A DNA stretch of 64,000 nucleotides from Nocardia spumae (GTDB lineage Bacteria; Actinomycetota; Actinomycetes; Mycobacteriales; Mycobacteriaceae): positions 620,001 through 684,000 of the forward strand of contig NZ_JAJFZL010000001.1 in NCBI RefSeq assembly GCF_020733635.1. The letters run 5' to 3'. Made by a program: the position numbers and the translations under genes. The notes under the pieces are model-generated. The model was not told the origin of the DNA. It did no database searches and saw nothing but the letters and a program-made list of their open reading frames with translations. Positions 19,396 to 27,914 of the stretch are shown here, one piece after another. Position 1 is the stretch's first letter, and each line of letters opens with the position of its first letter.

Positions 19396-20886
19396 TCAGT
19401 AGCAGGTCAGCGGGGCCAGGGGTTCGGCGGCGTGCGGAGTCAGTGACGCATAGGTCGCGGCGATCGATTTCACCGCCAGGCGGAGATCGGATTCGTTGTG
19501 GGTGAACGGGATTCGGAGGAATCGTTCGAAAGCACCCTGGACGCCGAAGCGGGGACCGGCGGCGAGCAGTACACCGTGATTGGGGGCGGTGGCGGCCAGC
19601 GCGGTGGAGACGGGCGCGGGAAGCTGCACCCAGATCGACATACCGCCGCGGCCGGGACTGACCTGCCAATCGGGCAGCTCCTCGGACAGGGCGTCGAGCA
19701 ATGCGGTCCGGCGGCTGTGCAATTGGTCGCGGCGCTGTTCGAGAATGGTGTCGGCGTGCTCGAGGAGATAGCCGGTGGCCAGCTGATCCATCACCGGGGT
19801 GCCGAGGTCCACGGTGGAGCGGGTGCCGAGCAGTTTGGTGATCAGCGCCTGATTGGCGCGAATCCAGCCGACGCGCAGGCCGCCCCAGAACGACTTGGAG
19901 GCCGAACCGATCGTGACGATCTCCGAGCCGCGCGCGAAAGCCGCTGCGGGCGGCGGGGTTTCGCCGTCCAGCTGCTGATCGACCATGGATTCGTCGACAA
20001 TCACGGTCATTCGGGTCTCCCGCGCGATCGCCGCGAGTTCCGCCCGCGCGGCGGCGCTCATCAGCAATCCGGTCGGATTGTTGAAATCGGGCACCAGATA
20101 GGCGGTGCTGGCAGCGGTTTGCCGTGCCGCGCTGCGGATTCCGTCCAGATCCCACGCCGCCTCCGGATGTTCGGGCCGCAACGGGACCGGCACCGGGCGG
20201 GCGCCGACATCGCGAATCGCTTCGATCGCGTTGGGGTAGGTGGGATGGTCGATCAGAACCCGTTCGGCGGGCGCGGTCAGCACATTGAGCAGCAGCCGGA
20301 GTCCGTGCTGGGCGCCGAGGGTCACCAGGATCTGATCCGGATCGGTGGGCAGGCCGCGGTCGGTGTAGCGGCGGGCGAGCATCTCGCGCAGCGGAAGTAC
20401 GCCGACCGGATCCATGCCGTGGGTGCCGAGGTAGAGCGGAAGGCCTTGCAGTGCGGCGGAATACGCATCGGTCATCTGGGGCGGCGCGGACATCGCGGCA
20501 TAGGTGAGATCGACGGTGGGCTGCGCACTCGGTGACATCACCGCCAGGATGCTGCGCGCCGGTTTGCTTCCGTCGTGTACGACGTCCGAGGGCAGCGCCA
20601 CGGTGCTGCGCGAGCCCTGCCGGCTGATCAGATAGCCGTGTTCGCGCAGCAGCGCGTACGCCGAGGTGACGGTGGTGCGACTGACGCCGAGAGCGGTGGC
20701 CAGATCGCGTTCGCTGGGCAGTGCGATGCCTAGCGGCGCCCGGCCGTCGTGGATCAGCAGACGGATGCTCTCGGCCAGAGCCAGATAGGCCGGCCGGGCA
20801 CCGCGTCGGGCCGTGGCCGCCTCGTCCTGACGCCAGCGACCCAGATCGCGGGTGAGGGTGGCCGCACTGATCACGCGTATCGCCAT
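19396..20886 (-). CDS. MocR-type regulator: GntR winged helix fused to class I aminotransferase
   Basis: The 496-residue protein has an N-terminal GntR domain (PSERDLATALGVSRTTVTSAYALLREHGYL) and a C-terminal fold-type I PLP domain. The PLP-domain motifs are PDFNNPTG, the Schiff-base lysine in SASKSFWGGLRVGW, and RFLRIPFTHNESDL. MocR regulators use PLP as an effector and commonly control vitamin B6, GABA or amino-acid genes. No pdxS/pdxT genes are in the window. The ATG at 20886 is chosen at MAIRVISAATL; a longer frame runs into the divergent small gene, whose GTG lies 53 bases away and may be a target. Confidence 0.87.
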   Translation of the reverse strand: MAIRVISAATLTRDLGRWRQDEAATARRGARPAYLALAESIRLLIHDGRAPLGIALPSERDLATALGVSRTTVTSAYALLREHGYLISRQGSRSTVALPSDVVHDGSKPARSILAVMSPSAQPTVDLTYAAMSAPPQMTDAYSAALQGLPLYLGTHGMDPVGVLPLREMLARRYTDRGLPTDPDQILVTLGAQHGLRLLLNVLTAPAERVLIDHPTYPNAIEAIRDVGARPVPVPLRPEHPEAAWDLDGIRSAARQTAASTAYLVPDFNNPTGLLMSAAARAELAAIARETRMTVIVDESMVDQQLDGETPPPAAAFARGSEIVTIGSASKSFWGGLRVGWIRANQALITKLLGTRSTVDLGTPVMDQLATGYLLEHADTILEQRRDQLHSRRTALLDALSEELPDWQVSPGRGGMSIWVQLPAPVSTALAATAPNHGVLLAAGPRFGVQGAFERFLRIPFTHNESDLRLAVKSIAATYASLTPHAAEPLAPLTCY

Positions 20887-20939
20887 AAAGGCCAGTATTA
20901 CGACAGTGGCTATTTGATTCAAGTCCAGCTGCGCGGAGA

Positions 20940-21200
20940 GTGAACGGTATGTTCTCCGGTATCGCCACTGTCCTGACCGTCGCGATCGTCCTCGCCGCCG
21001 CCTACCGCTACGCCGCGGGGCCCGGGCGGCACGTGGTCGAACGGTTCGACCGCTATCCGCCGCACGCACCCATGTCGGACTGGCCGGCGCTGGGTGACCT
21101 GCCCGGACGGGTCGCGCCGCGGGGACTCGCGGTGCTGCGCACCCGGCAGGTCTGCGCCGGTGACCGCCGGATTCCGATGCGTCCGACCGAGGTACGGTGA
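20940..21200 (+). CDS. Small single-pass membrane protein, unknown function
   Basis: This 86-residue frame starts with GTG (MNGMFSG; ATG three codons later is an alternative). It has one clear N-terminal hydrophobic helix (IATVLTVAIVLAAAYRYAAG) and a basic, Pro-rich tail. Third codon positions are strongly G/C, like neighbouring real genes, and there is a GGAGAG purine run just before the start. It is divergent from the MocR gene. No family was recognised. Confidence 0.5.
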   Translation: MNGMFSGIATVLTVAIVLAAAYRYAAGPGRHVVERFDRYPPHAPMSDWPALGDLPGRVAPRGLAVLRTRQVCAGDRRIPMRPTEVR

Positions 21201-21305
21201 CGCCGACCGGTAGCGACGGCTACGGCGCGTCGTTCGGTCGGTCCAGTTCGTCGGAACTGGACTTCGCGGGGCGGAATTGTCGGTGGCACGGTGCAGACTG
21301 GTGGC

Positions 21306-21929
21306 ATGCCCGCCAGCGAGATGTCCGTGGTGTCGGTGACCGAATTCGATACCGCGATCGGCCGATGCGCGATGGCCTGGACCGAGGGCGCCGTGGTGCG
21401 GTTCCAACTACCAGAACTCGCCCGTTCGGGGCGGGCGCCCGGGCAGACGCCGGGCGATGCGGGTCCGCGGGAGTTCTCCGCCTTCACCACCGGCATGCTG
21501 CGCCGCGGTGTCGGCTCGATTCCGGCCGAGCGGGTGCGGCATGCCGAGCCGGACGGTGCGATGGCCGAGGTGATCGCTGCTGTTCGGGCACATCTGAGCG
21601 GTGAGCTGGACGCGTTGCGCTGGATCGGGGTGGACTATCGAGCCCAGCCGGAATTCCATCGCGCGGTCTACGACGTCACCCGCGCCATCGATCCGGGGCA
21701 CACCCTGACCTACGGCGAGGTCGCGGCGCGGATCGGCGCACCCGGCGCGGCCCAAGCGGTGGGACAGGCCCTGGGCCGCAACCCGATTCCGCTGATCGTG
21801 CCCTGTCACCGCGTCCTGGCGGCCGATCACGGCCTGCACGGATTCTCCGCACCGGGCGGCATCGCCACCAAGGCCCGGCTACTGGAGATCGAACGAACCT
21901 CGGGGTTCGGGGAACCGATGTTGTTCTGA
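21306..21929 (+). CDS. ogt: Methylated-DNA-[protein]-cysteine S-methyltransferase
   Basis: The 207-residue repair protein transfers the alkyl group from O6-alkylguanine to its own cysteine. The active site IPLIVPCHRVLAADHGLHGFS has the nucleophilic Cys at about residue 167. The helix-turn-helix LTYGEVAARIGAPGAAQAVGQALGRNP is upstream of it, and GGIATKARLLEIE closes the domain. The N-terminal 90 residues are a divergent Ogt N-domain. Start candidates are ATG 21306 and ATG 21321; neither has a strong ribosome site. No ada-type regulator or alkA/alkB gene is next to it. Confidence 0.9.
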   Translation: MPASEMSVVSVTEFDTAIGRCAMAWTEGAVVRFQLPELARSGRAPGQTPGDAGPREFSAFTTGMLRRGVGSIPAERVRHAEPDGAMAEVIAAVRAHLSGELDALRWIGVDYRAQPEFHRAVYDVTRAIDPGHTLTYGEVAARIGAPGAAQAVGQALGRNPIPLIVPCHRVLAADHGLHGFSAPGGIATKARLLEIERTSGFGEPMLF

Positions 21930-21942
21930 GCGAGTGATTCGC

Positions 21943-22833
21943 TCAGATCGCGGTGCCGACAGCGGCACCGACCACACCGCCGGCGACGCCACCCACAACC
22001 GCACCCGCTGCCGCGGCGGGCAGGCCCAGCGCGGCAGCGCCGATCGCGGCTCCCGCCGCGGTCCCGACCGGAATACCCGCGACAGTCGGCGCCGCGACGG
22101 TCGTACCGATCGCCCCGCCCACGACACCGCCGACCACGGCGAGCGGCACACCCGCCACGGTCGCGCCGATCGCCGCACCCGTGGCCGCACCCGCGATCGT
22201 CGCGCCGGCGATCTTGTCGGAACGGCTGGGATTGATACCCACCGAGTTGAAGCCGGTGGCGATAGCCGCCTCGGTTTCGGCGGCGGTGGTGTTGACGGTA
22301 TCGAGGACGTCGTCGGAAACCTGGTCCGGCGCCGGCGTGCTGAAGTCACCCATGCGCAGCGTGCGCGGCGGCGGCGCGATCGGGGCCACCGGGGCGACCG
22401 GCTGGGGTGCGTGCAACTGGTTGAACTGCACCGGCGGCGCGGGCTGCTGCGGCTTCGGCACGGCCCGGAAGTTCTCCGGGACAACGTAATCCGGAGCCGG
22501 GGGTACCAACTCCGGTGGCCTGGGCGCCGTCACGCCGGGCTGAGCCAGCCCCGGAGTGTGCGACATCAGCCGATCCGAGGGATGTGACACCACACCGGGC
22601 TGGACCGGGGTGGAGGTCGGCGGCTGCGGGCGCGAGTTGTTCTCCGTGCCCGGCGCCGGCAGGTGTGAGGTGCTCGGCGCACTGCTGTGACCGGAGTCGT
22701 TGCTGCTCGTGGGCGCGGCGCTGTGAGAGCCGGACGCGGAACTGTCCTCGGACGAGTGGGTACACGCCGTCACGAATGCCAATGGGATCGTTCCGATTAC
22801 CAATGCGCGTCGCGCCGCGCGGAACTGTTGCAT
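21943..22833 (-). CDS. Exported lipoprotein with Pro-rich linker and long glycine-zipper domain
   Basis: From the ATG at 22833 the 296-residue protein has a lipoprotein signal (LVIGTIPLAFVTAC, lipobox VTAC at about residue 24). A Ser/Pro/His-rich linker follows, then a short module around RMGDFSTPAPDQVSDDVLD. The C-terminal region of about 100 residues is made almost only of Gly, Ala, Val, Ile and Pro with regular small-residue spacing (GATIAGAATGAAIGATVAG). Such glycine zippers insert into or pack within membranes. The short module recurs in the gene just upstream (23103-23498). No characterised family was recognised; a lipid-anchored membrane-active or pore-type role is only inferred. Confidence 0.72.
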   Translation of the reverse strand: MQQFRAARRALVIGTIPLAFVTACTHSSEDSSASGSHSAAPTSSNDSGHSSAPSTSHLPAPGTENNSRPQPPTSTPVQPGVVSHPSDRLMSHTPGLAQPGVTAPRPPELVPPAPDYVVPENFRAVPKPQQPAPPVQFNQLHAPQPVAPVAPIAPPPRTLRMGDFSTPAPDQVSDDVLDTVNTTAAETEAAIATGFNSVGINPSRSDKIAGATIAGAATGAAIGATVAGVPLAVVGGVVGGAIGTTVAAPTVAGIPVGTAAGAAIGAAALGLPAAAAGAVVGGVAGGVVGAAVGTAI

Positions 22834-23102
22834 TCGGTGTCGACCGGCCACGTTCGAACACACCACCTTTGGATAGCGCTGTACAGCGATCCCCCGCCTG
22901 CGGTGGGAATCCCCCGGCGGCCGAGCGGCCACCCTTCGGGCCGAAGCTTAGTGGCTGCGCGACGAATCGCAAATCGGCGCCCGTGAGCGCGGCACGGGCG
23001 GCGAGACAAGGGATCTCGCCGACGCGGCCGGTACGGAACGCGGAAAACGCTTGCGTATGAAAGGGTTTCGCGCGACGCGCGCGACAGAGTGGTGGAAGCG
23101 TT

Positions 23103-23498
23103 CTAGTGGTGCTCCGCCTCCGGTGCGAGAGCGCCGCCGAGACCTTCGGTGGCCCGGTTGACCCCGTCGACCACGGCATCCGGAACGGCGTCCGGAACCG
23201 GGGCGCTGAATTCGCCGATGCGGACGGAGCGCGGCGCCGGGTCCTGCTTCTTCTCCTCCGGCTTCGGATTCGAGCGCGGCGCCGACCGCGGTGCGGGCGC
23301 CTGTTGCGGTGCGGCCGAATGCAATTCCGCCGGCTGATCGGAGGGGGACGGGACATCGGGCTTGGTGACGCCGGGCTGCACGGGCCCGGCGGTGGCCGTA
23401 CCGGCGACCCCGAGTGCGAATACGAACGGCACCGCCGCGACCGCGACGCGAATCGCGGCCACCCTGTATCGACTTCGACGCATCACGCCGAGCACCAT
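23103..23498 (-). CDS. Small exported protein paired with the glycine-zipper lipoprotein
   Basis: The 131-residue protein has a Sec signal (RVAVAAVPFVFALGVAGTATA) and a Pro-rich middle with VQPGVTKPDVPSPSDQ. A C-terminal module, VRIGEFSAPVPDAVPDAVVD, is 14/25 identical over an ungapped stretch to the module in the downstream protein. It lacks the glycine-zipper domain. Starts ATG 23498 and ATG 23483 are both possible. The two genes are in tandem with a 269-base gap, so they may be coexpressed or may have arisen by duplication. Function unknown. Confidence 0.68.
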   Translation of the reverse strand: MVLGVMRRSRYRVAAIRVAVAAVPFVFALGVAGTATAGPVQPGVTKPDVPSPSDQPAELHSAAPQQAPAPRSAPRSNPKPEEKKQDPAPRSVRIGEFSAPVPDAVPDAVVDGVNRATEGLGGALAPEAEHH

Positions 23499-23675
23499 CC
23501 CTCGTCAGCTTTCGGGCAGTCGCCGCTACCTGCGGCCGCCGTCAGCATCGTAATCGACGCGAGGCCCCCCGTGCAGGGGTGAACTTTCCGGGGCCGCGGG
23601 TCCGACCGTGGTCGCAACTGCCGCCCATCCCGCCGTGGGATGTGCCGAACCCCGTCGAGGACTACCGTGGACACC

Positions 23676-24107
23676 ATGACCACGCCGTCCTCATCGTCGC
23701 GTGATATCCGCCGCCGCCTCGCGGCCCCGTTCCAGCGCTGGGTCGCCAACCCGGTCGGCCGGCGCGTCGCCCCCTATTTGAAGAGTCAGGCGGTCCTGGA
23801 GACCGTCGGGCGCACCAGCGGTCTCCCGCGTCGCACGCCGATCGGCGGCAAGCTGGACGGATCCTCGTACTGGTTCGTCTCCGAATTCGGCCGCGGCGCC
23901 CAATATGTGCGCAATATCATCGCAAATCCCGAGGTGCGCTTGCAGATTCGCGGCACCTGGCACACCGGCACAGCGGTGCTACTCGATGAGGACGATCCGC
24001 GGGCACGCCTGCGGAAGCTCCCCCGGATCAACAGCGCGGCGGTTCGCACCATCGGATCGAACCTCCTCACCATCCGCGTGGATCTCGATCCGCCGACTCC
24101 TCGATAA
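23676..24107 (+). CDS. Deazaflavin-dependent nitroreductase-family (DDN-type) oxidoreductase
   Basis: The 143-residue protein has the split-barrel DDN family pattern: LETVGRTSGLPRRTPIGGKLDGSSYW, FVSEFGRGAQYVRNIIANPEVRLQIRG and HTGTAVLLDEDD. Members bind the reduced deazaflavin F420H2 and reduce quinones or nitro compounds; M. tuberculosis Ddn activates pretomanid. The N-terminal basic helix (RRRLAAPFQRW) may associate with the membrane. Physiological substrate is unknown. ATG 23676 is chosen, since the upstream in-frame ATG adds 12 unconserved residues. A second family member lies at 41242. Confidence 0.85.
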   Translation: MTTPSSSSRDIRRRLAAPFQRWVANPVGRRVAPYLKSQAVLETVGRTSGLPRRTPIGGKLDGSSYWFVSEFGRGAQYVRNIIANPEVRLQIRGTWHTGTAVLLDEDDPRARLRKLPRINSAAVRTIGSNLLTIRVDLDPPTPR

Positions 24108-24146
24108 CTGTCGTCGGCACATCGAGGTGAGGTTCCACCGACCGCG

Positions 24147-26759
24147 TCAGCGCTGCTCACCGCGCGGTGGCTCACCGCGCATCAGATCGGCCAGAGCCTC
24201 GCGATCGGTGACATCGAGCTTCATACAGGCGCGGTAGAGATGTCCCTCGACGGTGCGTACCGACACCGTGAGCCGATCCGCGATCTGCCGGTTACTCAGC
24301 CCCGCCGCAACCAGATTCGCGATCTCACGTTCGCGCGCGGTCAGCGGTAGCGGCTGCGCGGATTGCCGCAGCGCGGGGGTACTGGCTCCGCCACAGGCCG
24401 CGGCCAGCCGATTGGCGGTGGCCGCCGATTCGAGCAGCCGGCGCCGATCACCGCGTCGCTCGTGCACCGAGGCGGCCTGCGCGGCGGCGTCGGCGGCCGA
24501 CAGCAGCACCCCCATCCGCTCGAATTCCGCTGCGGCCTTGTCCAATCCGGGACCGTCCTGCGAGGCGACCGCCACCGCGTGCCGCGATTGCACCTGCACC
24601 AGCGCGCCATCGATGCGGGCGGCCAGATCGGCCAGTCGCCCCGCGACCGCGCGGTCGCCGAACCGCGCGGCGGTATGCAGGGCCAGGGCCTCGATCGCGT
24701 GCTGATGAGAGCGGGCGGCGGCGTCGGCGGCGCCGATGGCCAGCCGTACGGCCGGGGCGACCGTACCCTCCGCGGCGGCTTGCCAGGCCCGCGCGATCTC
24801 GAGCTGTGGTTCGTAGACCGCGCTGTGCCGCCCACCGCGCTGCCGGGCCTCGGCGATGGTCTCGGCGGCCTCCGCGGCCCGGCCCATCGCCGAATACGCC
24901 TCGGCCAGACGGATTCGCGCCGGGAACATCCACGCGGCCGCGCCCTCGGCCGTCAGGGCCGCGAGCGCCTGTTCCAGATTCTCCACGCCGTCGGGAAAGC
25001 GGCCCTGCGCCACATCGACGGTGCCCTGCAGAATTTTCGACAGCCCCCACGCCAGATACTGACCGGGCGCGGAGTAGCCGAAATAGCCGGAGGCACAGCG
25101 GCGTGCGGCCTCCAGTTCACCGGTGAAGGTAAGCGACAGCACCTCCGCGTGCGCGGACATGAACCTGGTCGGGCCGTCGACCTGCTCCTCGACCTGATGG
25201 CCGCGCAGAGTGTATTCGCGGGCGGCCGCACCGCGTCCCATCAGGGCCAGCGCCAGACCGCCGCCGAAGGATGCCCACCACACCGCCCAAGCGGGGGCGT
25301 CGGGGGTGGACATGACCTGTTCCGCATCGAGGAAGGCCTGCTCCAAGAGATTTTCGTTCACCTCGCACGCGGACGCCAAGCCCTGCAACGTCAATGCGAT
25401 CTTGGGGTGGCGCACCCGGTCGCGGACCAGGGCCAGCACCTCATCGGCCCGATCCGCATCGCCCATGGCCCACAACAGATTCGAGACCCGGGTGCTGCCC
25501 CAGCGGGCCAGCTGCACCTCGTTCAGCTGGTCGGGATCGAAACTGGCCAGGGTGCGCTCGGCCTCGATGCGATGGCCCTGCCACAGCAATGCCCGCGCGA
25601 GCAGATCCGCCGATTCCACACCACCGCGTCGTTCGACGGCCGCCCGCGCGAATCGTTCACCGAGCGGAATGTTCGCCAGGCCTATGGCATCGGCGGCGGC
25701 CGCCTCGAACAGTTCCAGATCGGCGGATTTGTCACTGTCCAAAGCCAATTCGGCGAGCCGGATCCGGTCGGAGGCGGATTTTATGGGCCGCTCGCGCAGT
25801 GACGAGTACAACCGCCCGCGCAGGCGGCGCGCCGAGGCGATCCCGAGCCGTCGCCGGATCACCTCACCGAACAGCGGATGGTTGTAGCGCACCAGCAGTT
25901 GGTGGCCGTTCTCGACAATTCTGATGACACCACGGGTTTCGGCCTGTTCGACCGCATCCTCACCGGCGAGTTCGGCCAGCACGTCGAGGTCGATCGGTTC
26001 ACAGAAGGTGAGCAGTTCCAGGACCCGCAGCACCGATTCCGGCAGTTGCTCGACGCGATCCTCCAGCAGCGCCGCCAATTCCGAGGTGACCGCGGCGCGT
26101 CCCCGCAACTGCCATACACCGTTGACCTGGCGCAGGGTACCGGCCTCCAGCGCGCCCTCCACCAGATGCCGCAGGAACAGCGCGTTACCGCCCGAGGATT
26201 CCCACATCAGATTGGCGGTGAAGCCCTCGAGTTGACCACCCAGCATGGATTCGACGAGTTCGACGCTCTGCCGCTCGGTGAACGGGCTGAGGTCGATGCG
26301 CAGCAGATGACCGTCCTTCCACAGCGAGGTCACCGCATCCGGCACCTGTACTCCGCTGCGCACGGTGCAGACGATCCGGGCGGCCTTGTCGATAGCCAAC
26401 TGCAGCAACAGGGTTGCCGAGAGCTGATCGAGCAGATGGGCGTCGTCCACGCCGATGATGGTGTCGCCGTCGGCCAGCAGCGCCTCGCGGGCGGCGGCCA
26501 TGAACGTGACCGGATCGTGTGCGGTGTACACACCGACCATATGGGCGAAAACGCCGAGCGGAATACTGCGTGCGGATTCCGTGCCGGCCACCCAGCGCAC
26601 GTGCTCGCCCACCGCGGCGGTCGCCTGTCTGGCGAGGGTGGTCTTGCCCACGCCCGCGTCGCCGGTCAGAATCGCGCCGACGTATTCGGGGCCGGTCAGA
26701 GCGGCGCGAATCGACCCCAGTTCGCCACCGCGCTCGATCATCGGCCAGTTTCGAGCCAT
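24147..26759 (-). CDS. Large ATP-binding LuxR-family regulator (LAL type)
   Basis: The 870-residue protein has an N-terminal STAND/AAA ATPase. Walker A LTGDAGVGKTTLA is near residues 31-43 and Walker B IIGVDDAHLLDQL follows. A long central helical repeat region of TPR type comes next. The C-terminal LuxR DNA-binding domain is LTAREREIANLVAAGLSNRQIADRLTVSVRTVEGHLYRAC. LAL proteins sense a ligand or partner through the middle region and activate catabolic or secondary-metabolite genes. The stop is 39 bases from the convergent DDN gene. The target operon is not evident. ATG 26759 is chosen at the start of the conserved RG-x-E-L region. Confidence 0.9.
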   Translation of the reverse strand: MARNWPMIERGGELGSIRAALTGPEYVGAILTGDAGVGKTTLARQATAAVGEHVRWVAGTESARSIPLGVFAHMVGVYTAHDPVTFMAAAREALLADGDTIIGVDDAHLLDQLSATLLLQLAIDKAARIVCTVRSGVQVPDAVTSLWKDGHLLRIDLSPFTERQSVELVESMLGGQLEGFTANLMWESSGGNALFLRHLVEGALEAGTLRQVNGVWQLRGRAAVTSELAALLEDRVEQLPESVLRVLELLTFCEPIDLDVLAELAGEDAVEQAETRGVIRIVENGHQLLVRYNHPLFGEVIRRRLGIASARRLRGRLYSSLRERPIKSASDRIRLAELALDSDKSADLELFEAAAADAIGLANIPLGERFARAAVERRGGVESADLLARALLWQGHRIEAERTLASFDPDQLNEVQLARWGSTRVSNLLWAMGDADRADEVLALVRDRVRHPKIALTLQGLASACEVNENLLEQAFLDAEQVMSTPDAPAWAVWWASFGGGLALALMGRGAAAREYTLRGHQVEEQVDGPTRFMSAHAEVLSLTFTGELEAARRCASGYFGYSAPGQYLAWGLSKILQGTVDVAQGRFPDGVENLEQALAALTAEGAAAWMFPARIRLAEAYSAMGRAAEAAETIAEARQRGGRHSAVYEPQLEIARAWQAAAEGTVAPAVRLAIGAADAAARSHQHAIEALALHTAARFGDRAVAGRLADLAARIDGALVQVQSRHAVAVASQDGPGLDKAAAEFERMGVLLSAADAAAQAASVHERRGDRRRLLESAATANRLAAACGGASTPALRQSAQPLPLTAREREIANLVAAGLSNRQIADRLTVSVRTVEGHLYRACMKLDVTDREALADLMRGEPPRGEQR

Positions 26760-26986
26760 GAAATTACTGTAATGCCTCGCTTTTGCGGGTGGGTGACGGT
26801 GAAGACCGAACGGACGCAACCGGATCCGGCGGGGTATGCCCGGATGCTATGAGATCGGCCGGTGAGAGGGCCTTCGGCGCGGTCGGCGGAGCCCGCGGCC
26901 GCGCGGTGAGCTCGATGTGCGCGGGTCCGGTCGCGGCGGGTCCGGTCGCGGCGGGCCCGGGCGAGTCGGATGCCGGTGGCCGGCGG
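26760..26986. repeat. Intergenic gap with a 15-base tandem repeat
   Basis: The 227-base gap upstream of the LAL regulator gene has no supported gene. It contains two perfect consecutive copies of GCGGGTCCGGTCGCG (26921-26935 and 26936-26950) followed by a degenerate third start, GCGGGCCCGG. These could be repeated operator sites or a slippage product. Confidence 0.5.
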
Positions 26987-27817
26987 TCACGACGGCGGCG
27001 TCGACTCCTCCGGGGTGGGCGTCGGGACCTGCGCGGGTGGCGGTGCGACGGCCTGCGTGGGTTGTGCCGCGGGGTCGGCGACCTGCTCCGGGGGCGGGGC
27101 GTACGGCGGGGGAGCGGCGGCCGGCTGCGGGGCCACGGCCAGCGGTACGGCCGGCTGCGGGGCGACACCGGCGGGTGCCGGGTAGGCACCGGGCTGGAAC
27201 GGTGCGGCATAGGGGGCGACCGGCTGCGGCGCGTATCCGTACTGCGGGTACCCGGATTGTGGTGCGACGGTCTGCGGAGGCAGCCATTGCGTGCCCGGAC
27301 CCGGTGGGTAGGCCGGTGCGGACCAGGGTGCGGCGGCCGCGGGGTGGGTGGTGCCGGTCCGGACCGGGAGGAACAGTACGACGACGGCGACGAGAACCGG
27401 GATCGGCAGGACGGTCAGCCAGATCTCGTGATCCACCAGATAGCCGAATCCGTCCCAGTGGACGACGCCCCACAGTGTCCCGACCGTGCTCAGCGACAGC
27501 GCTCCGCCACCGAAGAGCGCGATCATCCGGGCGGTGGACGAGGCGGCCCCCTTGACCATCACGAGGATCGCCCCGACCACGGCGACGATGGCGCACAACA
27601 GAAGGGGGATGCTGCCGACGACGGAGGCGTCCCAGCAGGCCCGGACGCTCGTCCCGACGGCGGCCACGATCAGGGCGATGCCGCCGACGACATCGAGCGG
27701 TGACCGATGGACGGCACCGGCCGGGCGCGCGGGCGGCCCCCACTGCGTGCCCGGCTGCGGCGCCCACCCCGGCATCGGCTGCGGCGCCTGCGGAACCCCC
27801 GGATACGGATTGCCCAT
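26987..27817 (-). CDS. Membrane protein with Pro/Gln/Ala-rich ends, unknown function
   Basis: The 276-residue protein starts with a Pro/Gly/Gln-rich segment (MGNPYPGVPQAPQPMPGW). Four hydrophobic segments follow between about residues 40 and 150 (IALIVAAVGTSVRA, IPLLLCAIVAVVGAILVMV, MIALFGGGALSLSTVGTLW, LTVLPIPVLVAVVVLFLPV). A tail of about 120 residues rich in Pro, Ala, Gln and Tyr closes the protein. It looks like the small four-helix actinobacterial membrane proteins of unknown role. It lies 97 bases downstream of the mcr-like gene on the same strand. Confidence 0.72.
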   Translation of the reverse strand: MGNPYPGVPQAPQPMPGWAPQPGTQWGPPARPAGAVHRSPLDVVGGIALIVAAVGTSVRACWDASVVGSIPLLLCAIVAVVGAILVMVKGAASSTARMIALFGGGALSLSTVGTLWGVVHWDGFGYLVDHEIWLTVLPIPVLVAVVVLFLPVRTGTTHPAAAAPWSAPAYPPGPGTQWLPPQTVAPQSGYPQYGYAPQPVAPYAAPFQPGAYPAPAGVAPQPAVPLAVAPQPAAAPPPYAPPPEQVADPAAQPTQAVAPPPAQVPTPTPEESTPPS

Positions 27818-27914
27818 CGGTCGAACTCCCCCCTCGAAAGACTGCGGAACCCGAGCATCGTACGAAACCCGGGCGGCGGGCGCAGGGCGATTCGCCCGGC
27901 GCCCGCTCGAGCGG

